Source of the DNA: Alphaproteobacteria bacterium
Lineage (GTDB): Bacteria > Pseudomonadota > Alphaproteobacteria > UBA828
NCBI GenBank assembly: GCA_030604165.1
Contig: JAUVWK010000166.1
Location: 1-6,370 of the forward strand
DNA length: 6,370 nt
Reading direction: 5' to 3'
Below, piece by piece: positions 1-5,027 of the stretch; positions within the stretch are counted from its first letter, which is position 1; every line of letters begins with the position of its first letter. A model generated the notes under the pieces. The model worked only from the letters and a program-made list of their open reading frames with translations, did no database searches and was not told the origin of the DNA. The translations under genes were made by a program, and so were the position numbers.

Positions 1-635
1 ATCTCGCCGTTGCGCATGATATAGATGCGATCCGCGTTCTCGAGCGCGCGGTGGGTGCTCTGCTCGACGATCAGCAGGGTGATGCCTTCCTGGCGCAGCG
101 AATGGATGATGTCATAGACCGTATCCACCACCAGCGGCCCGAGACCGAGCGAGGGTTCGTCCAGCAACATCAATTTCGGTTGGGTCATCAGCGCCCGGGC
201 GATCACCAACTGCTGTTGCTCGCCGCCCGAGAGCTTGCCGCCCGCGGTGGACAATTTGTCGCGCAGGAACGGAAAGCTCGTCAGCATGCGTTCGAAATCG
301 GCCTCGATCCGACTGCGATCCTTGCGCATCTTGGAGCCCAGCCGGATGTTCTCCTCGACCGTCAAGCGGCCGAAGACGTGACGGCCCTCGGGCACCAGCG
401 ATAGTCCCATGCGCGCGATGTTCTCCGCCGAATGACCGCCGATGGAGCGTCCGCGCAGCTTGATGGTGCCCTCCGCGGGCGACAGCGAGCCCGCGATACT
501 GCGCAGCGTGGTGGATTTGCCCGCGCCGTTCGGACCGACGACACAGACGATCTCGCCCTCATCGACCTTGAGCGAGACGCCGCGCACCGCCCGCGTACGG
601 CCGTAGCGGACGTGGATGTTGTCGACCTCAAGCAC
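1..635 (-). CDS. livF: LivF-type ABC transporter ATPase, 3' end cut by window edge
   Basis: One of the two cytoplasmic ATPases that power a branched-chain/hydrophobic amino acid (HAAT) importer. It was read by translating the minus strand from the GTG at 635-633; 211 complete codons are visible and roughly 25 C-terminal residues lie outside. The N-terminus VLEVDNIHVRYG is typical of LivF. Domains in order: Walker A GPNGAGKST (about 34-42), Q-loop region LVPEGRHVF (80-88; the PEGR motif is a LivF hallmark), signature LSGGEQQ (135-141), Walker B LMLLDEPS with D-loop SLGLGP (155-167). The switch region reads LLIVEQST (187-194), with Gln where many ABC ATPases have His; this is normal for LivF. 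The GTG start is supported by GGAG at 643-646, 7 nt upstream. The gene overlaps the end of livG by 8 nt (GTGCTTGA), which suggests translational coupling. Family and role are secure; the substrate is not shown. Confidence 0.95.
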   Translation of the reverse strand, partial: MLEVDNIHVRYGRTRAVRGVSLKVDEGEIVCVVGPNGAGKSTTLRSIAGSLSPAEGTIKLRGRSIGGHSAENIARMGLSLVPEGRHVFGRLTVEENIRLGSKMRKDRSRIEADFERMLTSFPFLRDKLSTAGGKLSGGEQQQLVIARALMTQPKLMLLDEPSLGLGPLVVDTVYDIIHSLRQEGITLLIVEQSTHRALENADRIYIMRNGE

Positions 636-1398
636 GGCGTTTCTCCGATTTGGTTCCGAGATAGGCCCGGATCACCTCGGGGTTGCTCTGAATCTCATCG
701 GGCGTGCCTTCGGTAATGGTCTTGCCGCTCTCGATCACGTGAATCCGCTGACACACGCCCATGATGACGCGCATGTTGTGCTCGATCAAAAGCACGCCGC
801 AGCCGAAATCCTTGGGAATGCGGGAGATGAGCTGCATCAGCTCGTCGCATTCGGCATCCGTCAGGCCGGCCGCCGGCTCATCGAGCAGCACGAAGCGCGG
901 CGCGGTGGCGAGCGCGCGCCCGATGCCGACGCGGCGCTCCTCGCCATAGGGCAAGGTGTCGGCCTGATCGTACGCCTTGTGGGCGAAAGCCATCCACGCG
1001 AGGATTTCGAAGGCGCGCTTCTCCGCCTGCCGGCGCCCGAGCCCCATGCCGACGGCGGCGATCTCGAGATTTTCGATCACGGTCAATTCGCGGAACAGCC
1101 GCACCGCTTGAAAGGTGCGCGCCAGGCCACGGCGTCCGATCCGGTGCGCCGACCAGCCGGTGACGTCGAGGCCGCCGAGCAGCACCGTGCCGCGCGTCGG
1201 CTTTTGAAACCCGGTGACCACATTGACGAAGGTCGTCTTACCCGAGCCGTTCGGGCCGATCAGCCCGAAGACCTCGTTCTTGCCGAGCGAGAGGCTGAGA
1301 TCCTCGAGCGCGGCCAGACCCTCGAAGTGCACCGACACGGCGTTCGTTTCGAGCCGCTCGGTGTCGTCCTTGACGGCTGTTTGGGCGGCCTCGCTCAC
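628..1398 (-). CDS. livG: LivG-type ABC transporter ATPase
   Basis: Second cytoplasmic ATPase of the HAAT importer, expected to pair with LivF beneath the LivH/LivM permeases. I chose the GTG at 1398-1396, giving 256 residues, the usual LivG size, because AAGGAG at 1405-1410 sits 6 nt upstream. The frame is open to an ATG at 1530, but that extension overlaps livM and is Arg/Gly-rich with no family resemblance. Motifs: Walker A GPNGSGKTT (48-56), Q-loop LARTFQAVRLF (92-102), signature region LPYGEERR (149-156), Walker B FVLLDEPAAGL (169-179), switch His in LLIEHNM (203-209, His207). The insert between Q-loop and signature and the C-terminal ending with IQSNPEVIRAYLG (236-248) are typical of LivG. 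The signature is unusual: E153/E154 and VGIGRAL replace the common QQR...LEIARAL. It follows livM after 41 nt and its stop lies inside livF. Ligand specificity cannot be read from this subunit. Confidence 0.95.
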   Translation of the reverse strand: MSEAAQTAVKDDTERLETNAVSVHFEGLAALEDLSLSLGKNEVFGLIGPNGSGKTTFVNVVTGFQKPTRGTVLLGGLDVTGWSAHRIGRRGLARTFQAVRLFRELTVIENLEIAAVGMGLGRRQAEKRAFEILAWMAFAHKAYDQADTLPYGEERRVGIGRALATAPRFVLLDEPAAGLTDAECDELMQLISRIPKDFGCGVLLIEHNMRVIMGVCQRIHVIESGKTITEGTPDEIQSNPEVIRAYLGTKSEKRRA

Positions 1399-1404
1399 GC
1401 CGCT

Positions 1405-1410
1405 CTCCTT
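1405..1410 (-). promoter_or_regulatory. Ribosome binding site deciding the livG start
   Basis: The minus strand reads AAGGAG followed by 6 nt (AGCGGC) and GTG. This is a near-ideal Shine-Dalgarno spacing and fixes the livG start at 1398 rather than at upstream in-frame codons that would overlap livM. Confidence 0.8.
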
Positions 1411-1439
1411 GTCGCGATCTCGCGTCCCGCCACCATGGC

Positions 1440-2540
1440 TCAATCGCCGGCGCGCGGCTTCGCCGCCTCGACCGCCTCGACCGATTCGGTGACCGCGGCG
1501 CGCGGCGGCTTGGGCCTGCCGAACGGCCACGGAATCTCACGCCCACCCATGATGCCGGCCGGCCGGAACATCATGATCAGCAGCATGATTACGCCGAGAA
1601 TAATCTCCTGGATGCCGAGGGGAAATTGCAGCACGAGCGAGCCGATCTCGGCGCCCTTCTCCAACTGACGGAAGACCTCGGTGGCCGCGGTAATGACGAC
1701 GACCCCGACCACGGCGCCCGCCAGCGAGTTTTGACCGCCGACCACGAGCATGGCCAGCGTAATGAAGGTGAGCGGCACCCAAAAGGCGGCGACGGTGAGG
1801 ATGCCGAGGAAATGGCCGTGCAGCACGCCGGCGATGCCGACGATGAAGCCGCTCAGGGTAAAGGCGATGACGCGCTGCACATAGATGTTGATGCCGAACG
1901 CCTGGGCCGCCACCGGGTCTTCGCGGGAGGCGCGCAAGGCGAGGCCGAAGCGCGATATTTGATAAAAAAAGGCGATCCCCATCACGATCAAGGCCCAATA
2001 GAAACAGATCCACATGTTGACGTACATCGGCAGGCCGATGATCGAGCTGGTCCCCAGGGTCACCCGTTCCCAGTTGTTGTAGACGGTGTAGCCGCCGGCA
2101 AGCACCGCGAAGGTGGCGATGCTGATGGCGATGGGATTGGTTCGCATGATCGCAAGCGCCACCACGAGGGCGACGACCGCGGCCACCAGGCCCGCCAGGA
2201 TCAGCGCCGGCAACGGATCGAGCTGGGTGTTGATCAGGAAATCGGGCAGCCCCGGCAGGGTGAACTTCTTGAGGTTGGGCAGCAAGGTCATCCAGGCCGC
2301 GGCGTAGGCGCCGACCATCATGTAGACGATGCTGCCGAACGACAAAACCCCGGAGTTGCCCATAAAGACGTAAATGCCGACGACGATAATCAGCTTGATC
2401 AGACCGTCGGCCACCGTGCGCTGCAGCAGCACGTCGCCGGTGGCATCCACGACGAGGACGATGACGAACAGAATCGCCGCCAGCGAGAGCAGCGGCCAAT
2501 ACCGGCGCAGTTGCTTTTCGAGCGGCCCGACCGAGCCCAT
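1440..2540 (-). CDS. livM: LivM-type ABC transporter permease
   Basis: Inner-membrane permease of the HAAT importer, partner of LivH. It has 366 residues, in the normal range for LivM. Hydrophobic segments begin at about residue 14 and recur at about 44-60, 66-86, 110-131, 137-155, 175-195, 224-250, 255-275 and 315-340, giving roughly eight to nine spans. Recognisable family motifs are LSFGSIVYMMVGAY (66-79), the cytoplasmic EAA-like coupling segment LRASREDPVAAQAFGIN (202-218), and FRPAGIMGGREI near the end. The ATG at 2540-2538 directly abuts the livH TAG (2543-2541), and GGGAG at 2550-2554 within the livH end lies 9 nt upstream, so translation is probably coupled. After the last membrane segment comes a hydrophilic tail rich in Pro, Ala, Val and Glu (ESVEAVEAAKPRAGD), probably cytoplasmic and not conserved. 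Function as a permease is secure; the transported ligand is inferred only from context. Confidence 0.95.
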   Translation of the reverse strand: MGSVGPLEKQLRRYWPLLSLAAILFVIVLVVDATGDVLLQRTVADGLIKLIIVVGIYVFMGNSGVLSFGSIVYMMVGAYAAAWMTLLPNLKKFTLPGLPDFLINTQLDPLPALILAGLVAAVVALVVALAIMRTNPIAISIATFAVLAGGYTVYNNWERVTLGTSSIIGLPMYVNMWICFYWALIVMGIAFFYQISRFGLALRASREDPVAAQAFGINIYVQRVIAFTLSGFIVGIAGVLHGHFLGILTVAAFWVPLTFITLAMLVVGGQNSLAGAVVGVVVITAATEVFRQLEKGAEIGSLVLQFPLGIQEIILGVIMLLIMMFRPAGIMGGREIPWPFGRPKPPRAAVTESVEAVEAAKPRAGD

Positions 2541-3455
2541 CTAGACGCGCTCCCGCACGGCCCGGGTGACGATCAGGCCGTCGGGCCGGAAAATCAGCAC
2601 GAGAACCACGAAGCCGAAGACGAAGGCGTCGCGCGTCAATTTGTAGTCGTCGGGCAGCACCGTCTGCAGGACGACGCTGGCCACGCCCACCAGAAAGCCG
2701 CCGGCGGCGGCGCCGACCAGACTGCCGATGCCGCCGATCACCGTGGAAATGAAGGCGACGATCACCAGATTGAGGCTCATGCGAAAGCTCAAAATGCCGG
2801 TCTGCGTGATGAAGATGAGCGAGACCACGGCGGCCAAGAGCCCGCTGATGGCGAAGGCCAGCGCGATCACCGTATTGGCGCGCACGCCGAGCAACCGCGC
2901 CGTATCGAAATCCTCGGCCGCCGCCCGCATCTGAATGCCGTAGCTGGTTCGCTTCAAGAACAGGGCGAGCCCGCCCAGCAGGATGATCGCCGCCGCGATC
3001 GTAACAAGCTGGATCGCCGGCACCCGCAGGTCCAGAAAGCTGATGTGTCTGGCGAGCTCGGCGCCCACGTTCACCGCCTTGGGCCGGCCGGTGAAAATCA
3101 AGATGATGACGTGATCCAAGACGTAGCTGACCGCGAAGGAGGCGATCAGCAGGCTCGACATGTTCGCCCCCCTGAGCGGGCGGAAGGCAATGCGCTCGGT
3201 GCCCAGCGCGACCACGATCACGATCGCGATGATTGCCGGGATCATGAGGAACCAGGCCCACGCCCCGATGAAGGGCGTGGCCACCACCGCGGTCGAGGGC
3301 ACGATCAGCGCGTAGGCGCCGATGGTAATGAAATTGCCGTGGGCGAAATTGATCAGTCGGAGAATACCGAAGAGGAGACCGATACCGAGCGCGGTCAAGG
3401 CATACAGGCTGCCGAGACTGACGGCGTCGATGACAATTTGAAAAAAGAACGTCAT
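2541..3455 (-). CDS. livH: LivH-type ABC transporter permease
   Basis: Inner-membrane permease of the HAAT importer, 304 residues, the usual length for LivH. The N-terminus begins directly with a membrane segment (VSLGSLYALTALGIGLLFG, 12-30). It is followed by the family motif GILRLINFAHGNFITIGAY (30-48), the loop RIAFRPLRGAN (88-98) and the EAA-like ATPase-coupling segment YGIQMRAAAEDFDTARLLGV (172-191). The conserved ending FRPDGLIVTRAVRERV is complete. The start is the ATG at 3455-3453; the nearest Shine-Dalgarno-like GGAG lies at 3468-3471, 12 nt away, weaker and longer-spaced than for the neighbouring genes. It follows the binding-protein gene after a 170-nt gap with two stem-loops, and is fused end to start with livM. 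Lower translation or transcription of livH than of the binding protein is plausible from this arrangement but is inferred. Confidence 0.95.
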   Translation of the reverse strand: MTFFFQIVIDAVSLGSLYALTALGIGLLFGILRLINFAHGNFITIGAYALIVPSTAVVATPFIGAWAWFLMIPAIIAIVIVVALGTERIAFRPLRGANMSSLLIASFAVSYVLDHVIILIFTGRPKAVNVGAELARHISFLDLRVPAIQLVTIAAAIILLGGLALFLKRTSYGIQMRAAAEDFDTARLLGVRANTVIALAFAISGLLAAVVSLIFITQTGILSFRMSLNLVIVAFISTVIGGIGSLVGAAAGGFLVGVASVVLQTVLPDDYKLTRDAFVFGFVVLVLIFRPDGLIVTRAVRERV

Positions 3456-3517
3456 AGGGGCTGCTCGCTCCGCCTCGACGCCGGTCTATCGCCGCGCCAT
3501 GCCATCGAGGATCGATC

Positions 3518-3548
3518 GCCGCGGTGCCCGCCGAAGCGGGCGCGCGGC
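3518..3548 (-). promoter_or_regulatory. GC-rich stem-loop with UUCG tetraloop in the 5' leader of livH
   Basis: On the transcribed strand the arms GCCCGC (3541-3536) and GCGGGC (3531-3526) enclose TTCG, giving the C(UUCG)G tetraloop, known to be exceptionally stable in RNA. Beyond a small internal loop (C on one side, AC on the other) a second 6-bp helix forms between GCCGCG (3548-3543) and CGCGGC (3523-3518). About 12 base pairs form in total. No T-run follows, so this is not a standard intrinsic terminator. A role in mRNA stability or processing between the binding-protein and permease genes is inferred. Confidence 0.55.
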
Positions 3549-3550
3549 GC

Positions 3551-3570
3551 AAGGCGAAAGGCGAAAGGCG
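3551..3570. repeat. Heptamer tandem repeat, about 2.9 copies
   Basis: The plus strand reads AAGGCGA, AAGGCGA, AAGGCG. The repeat lies between the two stem-loops of the intergenic gap and its third copy runs into the outer arm of the larger hairpin. On the transcript it supplies two short TTT runs (CGCCTTTCGCCTTT turned around) just after that hairpin. It may be simple slippage; no known function. Confidence 0.6.
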
Positions 3571-3611
3571 CGGGACCCCATCTTCACGAACGTCGGATCG
3601 GGTCCCGCGCC
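3567..3611 (-). terminator. Stem-loop after the binding-protein gene; leaky terminator or mRNA-processing hairpin
   Basis: Perfect 12-bp inverted repeat: GGCGCGGGACCC on the transcribed strand at 3611-3600 and GGGTCCCGCGCC at 3578-3567, with a 21-nt loop. It starts 14 nt after the TGA of the binding-protein gene. It is followed on the transcript by TTTCGCCTTTCGCC, which has only two short T-runs, so full intrinsic termination is unlikely. In many ABC importer operons such a hairpin protects the upstream binding-protein mRNA and reduces readthrough into permease genes. That role is inferred here. The large loop makes it weaker than a classic terminator. Confidence 0.55.
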
Positions 3612-3625
3612 GTTAACCTAAGCGA

Positions 3626-4888
3626 TCAGTCCCAAGCCTTCAGCTGGCCGATATCCCAAGCCTTCTCGGCGCGGAATTTCTCGATGAAGCTCAGCTTGCC
3701 GTCGCCTTGGGCTTCGAAGAACGTCCATGGCCGGCGATTCTGGATATGCGTGTCCGCCGTCCAGGTCGTCGGGCCGATCAGCAGGGCGACGTCGTTGAAC
3801 GTCTCCATCGCCTTGACGATCTCCATCGGCTCGTCGGTTCCGGCCTGCTGCAGCGCCTTGACGTACGCCTGGACCATGCTGTAGCCCAAATAGACGTGCG
3901 ACGAGGGCGGCATCTCGCCGTATTTCGCCTGGTACTTATCCAGGAACTCCTTCTCGTCCGCGGTGAAGTTCTCGGGCGAGAAGACGTTGCCGTGGGTGCC
4001 GTGGTAGTAGTTCGCCAGCCCCGGCACGGAATCGAACCAGAACTGCCCGGCGAAGGATTCCGAGGTCAGCACCGGCGTTTCGATGCCGGCCGCCCGGATC
4101 TGCCGCAGCGCGGAGGCGCCGCCCGGGATATAGGAGCAGATCATCATCACGTCGGGTTCCGGCGAAATCGCCTTATAGGCGGTGATCTGCGCCGAGATCG
4201 ACGGATCGTCCTGCTTGAAGACGTCCTTGCCGAGCAGCTTGGCGCCCGCCATTTCCTCCCAACGCTCGTCGAAGCCGATACAGAGCGACTTGTCGTATTC
4301 GATGGAGTTGTCGAGCAGCGAGTAGGCGTTGCGCCAGCCCTTCTGCTTGTAGGCCCATTCGGCCAGGACATAGCCCTGGGCGTTGGCCGCGGTCGACATG
4401 GTGAAAATCGTCGGGCCGATGCCCTGCACGCCGATTTTCGGATCCGAGCCGCAGACCGAGACGCCGACGATGCCGGCGGCGGCATATTGCAATGCGGCGG
4501 GTCCGCCCATGTCGTAGTCGCACGAGAAAGCGGCGAACTTGGCGCCGCCCTGGACCATTTCGGCGCCGCACTTGGCGCCCTGCTCGCGGTCTGCCTTGGT
4601 GTCGCACTTGATGAGCTCGAGCTTGCGTCCGCCGAGCACGCCCTTGGCCTCGTTGACTTCCGTCAGGCCCAGCTCTTCGGCGGCGATGAGATCGCCGGCG
4701 TTGACGTCTTCGACGGCGATCTCCATGCCGCGTTGCGGCTGGCCGTCATAGGTCAACATCCAGTTCGAGAAATCCAGCGCCTGCCCGATAACGATGGGCT
4801 CGTCGGCGCTCGCCTTGGGCGTGGCCACGAGGCCACCGATACACAGGGCGACCGCGAGACCCGACGCGAGTAACACGCTTCTAATCAT
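3626..4888 (-). CDS. Periplasmic substrate-binding protein of a Liv/HAAT ABC importer
   Basis: Captures the ligand in the periplasm and delivers it to LivH/LivM. I chose the ATG at 4888-4886 (420 residues) because GGGAGG lies 5 nt upstream and the protein then opens with a standard Sec signal: MIRS, a hydrophobic core at about 5-22, and a cleavage site ASA|DEP after residue 28. An in-frame ATG at 4912 would add eight residues and bury this ribosome binding site. There is no lipobox (VALC has Leu before Cys), so a soluble periplasmic protein is expected. The mature part starts PIVIGQALDFS and matches the type-I periplasmic-binding (Peripla_BP_6, LivJ/LivK-like) fold. Likely ligand-pocket stretches include AAFSCDYDMGGPAALQYAAA (119-138), VSVCGSDP (143-150) and TMSTAANAQGY (163-173). 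Six cysteines remain after cleavage (95, 107, 123, 146, 203, 251). Assigning livJ/livK would overstate the case: the hydantoinase neighbour suggests a ligand other than leucine. Confidence 0.93.
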   Translation of the reverse strand: MIRSVLLASGLAVALCIGGLVATPKASADEPIVIGQALDFSNWMLTYDGQPQRGMEIAVEDVNAGDLIAAEELGLTEVNEAKGVLGGRKLELIKCDTKADREQGAKCGAEMVQGGAKFAAFSCDYDMGGPAALQYAAAGIVGVSVCGSDPKIGVQGIGPTIFTMSTAANAQGYVLAEWAYKQKGWRNAYSLLDNSIEYDKSLCIGFDERWEEMAGAKLLGKDVFKQDDPSISAQITAYKAISPEPDVMMICSYIPGGASALRQIRAAGIETPVLTSESFAGQFWFDSVPGLANYYHGTHGNVFSPENFTADEKEFLDKYQAKYGEMPPSSHVYLGYSMVQAYVKALQQAGTDEPMEIVKAMETFNDVALLIGPTTWTADTHIQNRRPWTFFEAQGDGKLSFIEKFRAEKAWDIGQLKAWD

Positions 4889-4892
4889 CGAT

Positions 4893-4900
4893 ACCTCCCT
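4893..4900 (-). promoter_or_regulatory. Strong ribosome binding site for the substrate-binding protein
   Basis: The transcribed strand reads AGGGAGGT followed by ATCG and ATG. It is the best Shine-Dalgarno match in the window, consistent with high expression of the binding protein, and it decides the start at 4888. Confidence 0.8.
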
Positions 4901-4907
4901 AGAGTTT

Positions 4908-4919
4908 CCCACTCGTGGG
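4908..4919. promoter_or_regulatory. Short palindrome CCCACTCGTGGG upstream of the binding-protein gene
   Basis: Two 5-bp arms, CCCAC and GTGGG, flank a 2-bp centre. It sits about 20-31 nt upstream of the start codon, between the ribosome binding site and the larger inverted repeat at 4917-4942, with which it shares GGG. It could be an operator half-pair or an alternative RNA structure; the two nt in the middle are too few for a stable hairpin, so a protein-binding site is the likelier reading. Chance occurrence is possible in GC-rich DNA. Confidence 0.3.
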
Positions 4920-4942
4920 GCGTTTTCGTCGCCATACGCCCC
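4917..4942 (-). promoter_or_regulatory. Inverted repeat in the leader of the binding-protein gene
   Basis: Arms GGGGCGT (4917-4923) and ACGCCCC (4936-4942) are perfect 7-bp complements around a 12-nt loop. On the transcript this would be a stem-loop ending about 28 nt before the start codon. A direct repeat TTCGTCG (4925-4931 and 4943-4949, 18 bp apart) overlaps it. Either an RNA leader structure or a regulator site would fit; the sequence does not decide between them. Confidence 0.4.
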
Positions 4943-4961
4943 TTCGTCGTATTTTTTTCTT

Positions 4962-4993
4962 GTTATCGTTACGGCTTACCGGACGACCGGCAA
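4962..4993 (-). promoter_or_regulatory. Weak candidate sigma-70-type promoter for the transporter genes
   Basis: On the minus strand TTGCCG (4993-4988) is followed after 17 nt by AACGAT (4970-4965), only a 3/6 match to the -10 consensus; GATAAC (4967-4962) is a better match but spaced 20 nt away. The region runs into an AT-rich patch with seven consecutive A on the transcribed strand (4958-4952), the only such patch in the window. A separate promoter for the binding-protein gene is plausible because of the 139-nt gap, but the elements are poor and readthrough from the hydantoinase gene is equally possible. Confidence 0.2.
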
Positions 4994-4995
4994 GC
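4974..4995 (-). promoter_or_regulatory. Stem-loop downstream of the hydantoinase B gene
   Basis: The transcribed strand reads GCTTGCCGG, loop TCGT, CCGGTAAGC: a 9-bp stem with one G·U pair and a 4-nt loop. On the other strand the same position is an A·C mismatch, so the structure is best formed in the minus-strand RNA. It lies 32 nt after the TGA of the upstream gene. It is followed by an A-rich, not T-rich, stretch, so it lacks the tail of an intrinsic terminator. It may protect the 3' end of the hydantoinase mRNA or start the leader of the next gene. Confidence 0.45.
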
Positions 4996-5027
4996 GAAAT
5001 CTGTCGTCTCGCTCCGACTTGGCGCGC

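Noticed and set aside
145..160. Loss of the switch histidine in LivF as a sign of inactivation
   Set aside because: The Gln in VEQ at residues 190-192 (about positions 60-68) is the normal state in LivF proteins, and all other ATPase motifs are intact.
1399..1530. Longer LivG start at the ATG of 1530
   Set aside because: The extra 44 residues overlap livM, are Arg/Gly-rich and lack family resemblance, while a strong ribosome binding site precedes the GTG at 1398.
616..1668. A 350-codon open frame on the plus strand
   Set aside because: Antisense to livG, whose Walker A, Q-loop, Walker B and switch motifs are all intact.
1537..3552. A 671-codon open frame on the minus strand across livM and livH
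   Set aside because: It is a shifted frame of the two permease genes, very rich in Arg, and runs through both genes and their junction without family motifs.
1626..3884. A 752-codon open frame on the plus strand
   Set aside because: It lies antisense to livM, livH and the start of the binding-protein tail, is extremely rich in Asp, His, Gln, Arg and Gly, and has no fold-like pattern. Long antisense frames are expected opposite GC-rich genes; the minus-strand genes show clear family motifs.
3707..4873. A 388-codon open frame on the plus strand
   Set aside because: Antisense to the binding-protein gene; composition dominated by Arg, Leu, Val, Asp and Gly, with no recognisable domain.
4889..4912. 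Longer binding-protein start at the ATG of 4912
   Set aside because: It would put eight residues ahead of a normal signal peptide and place the strong ribosome binding site inside the coding region.
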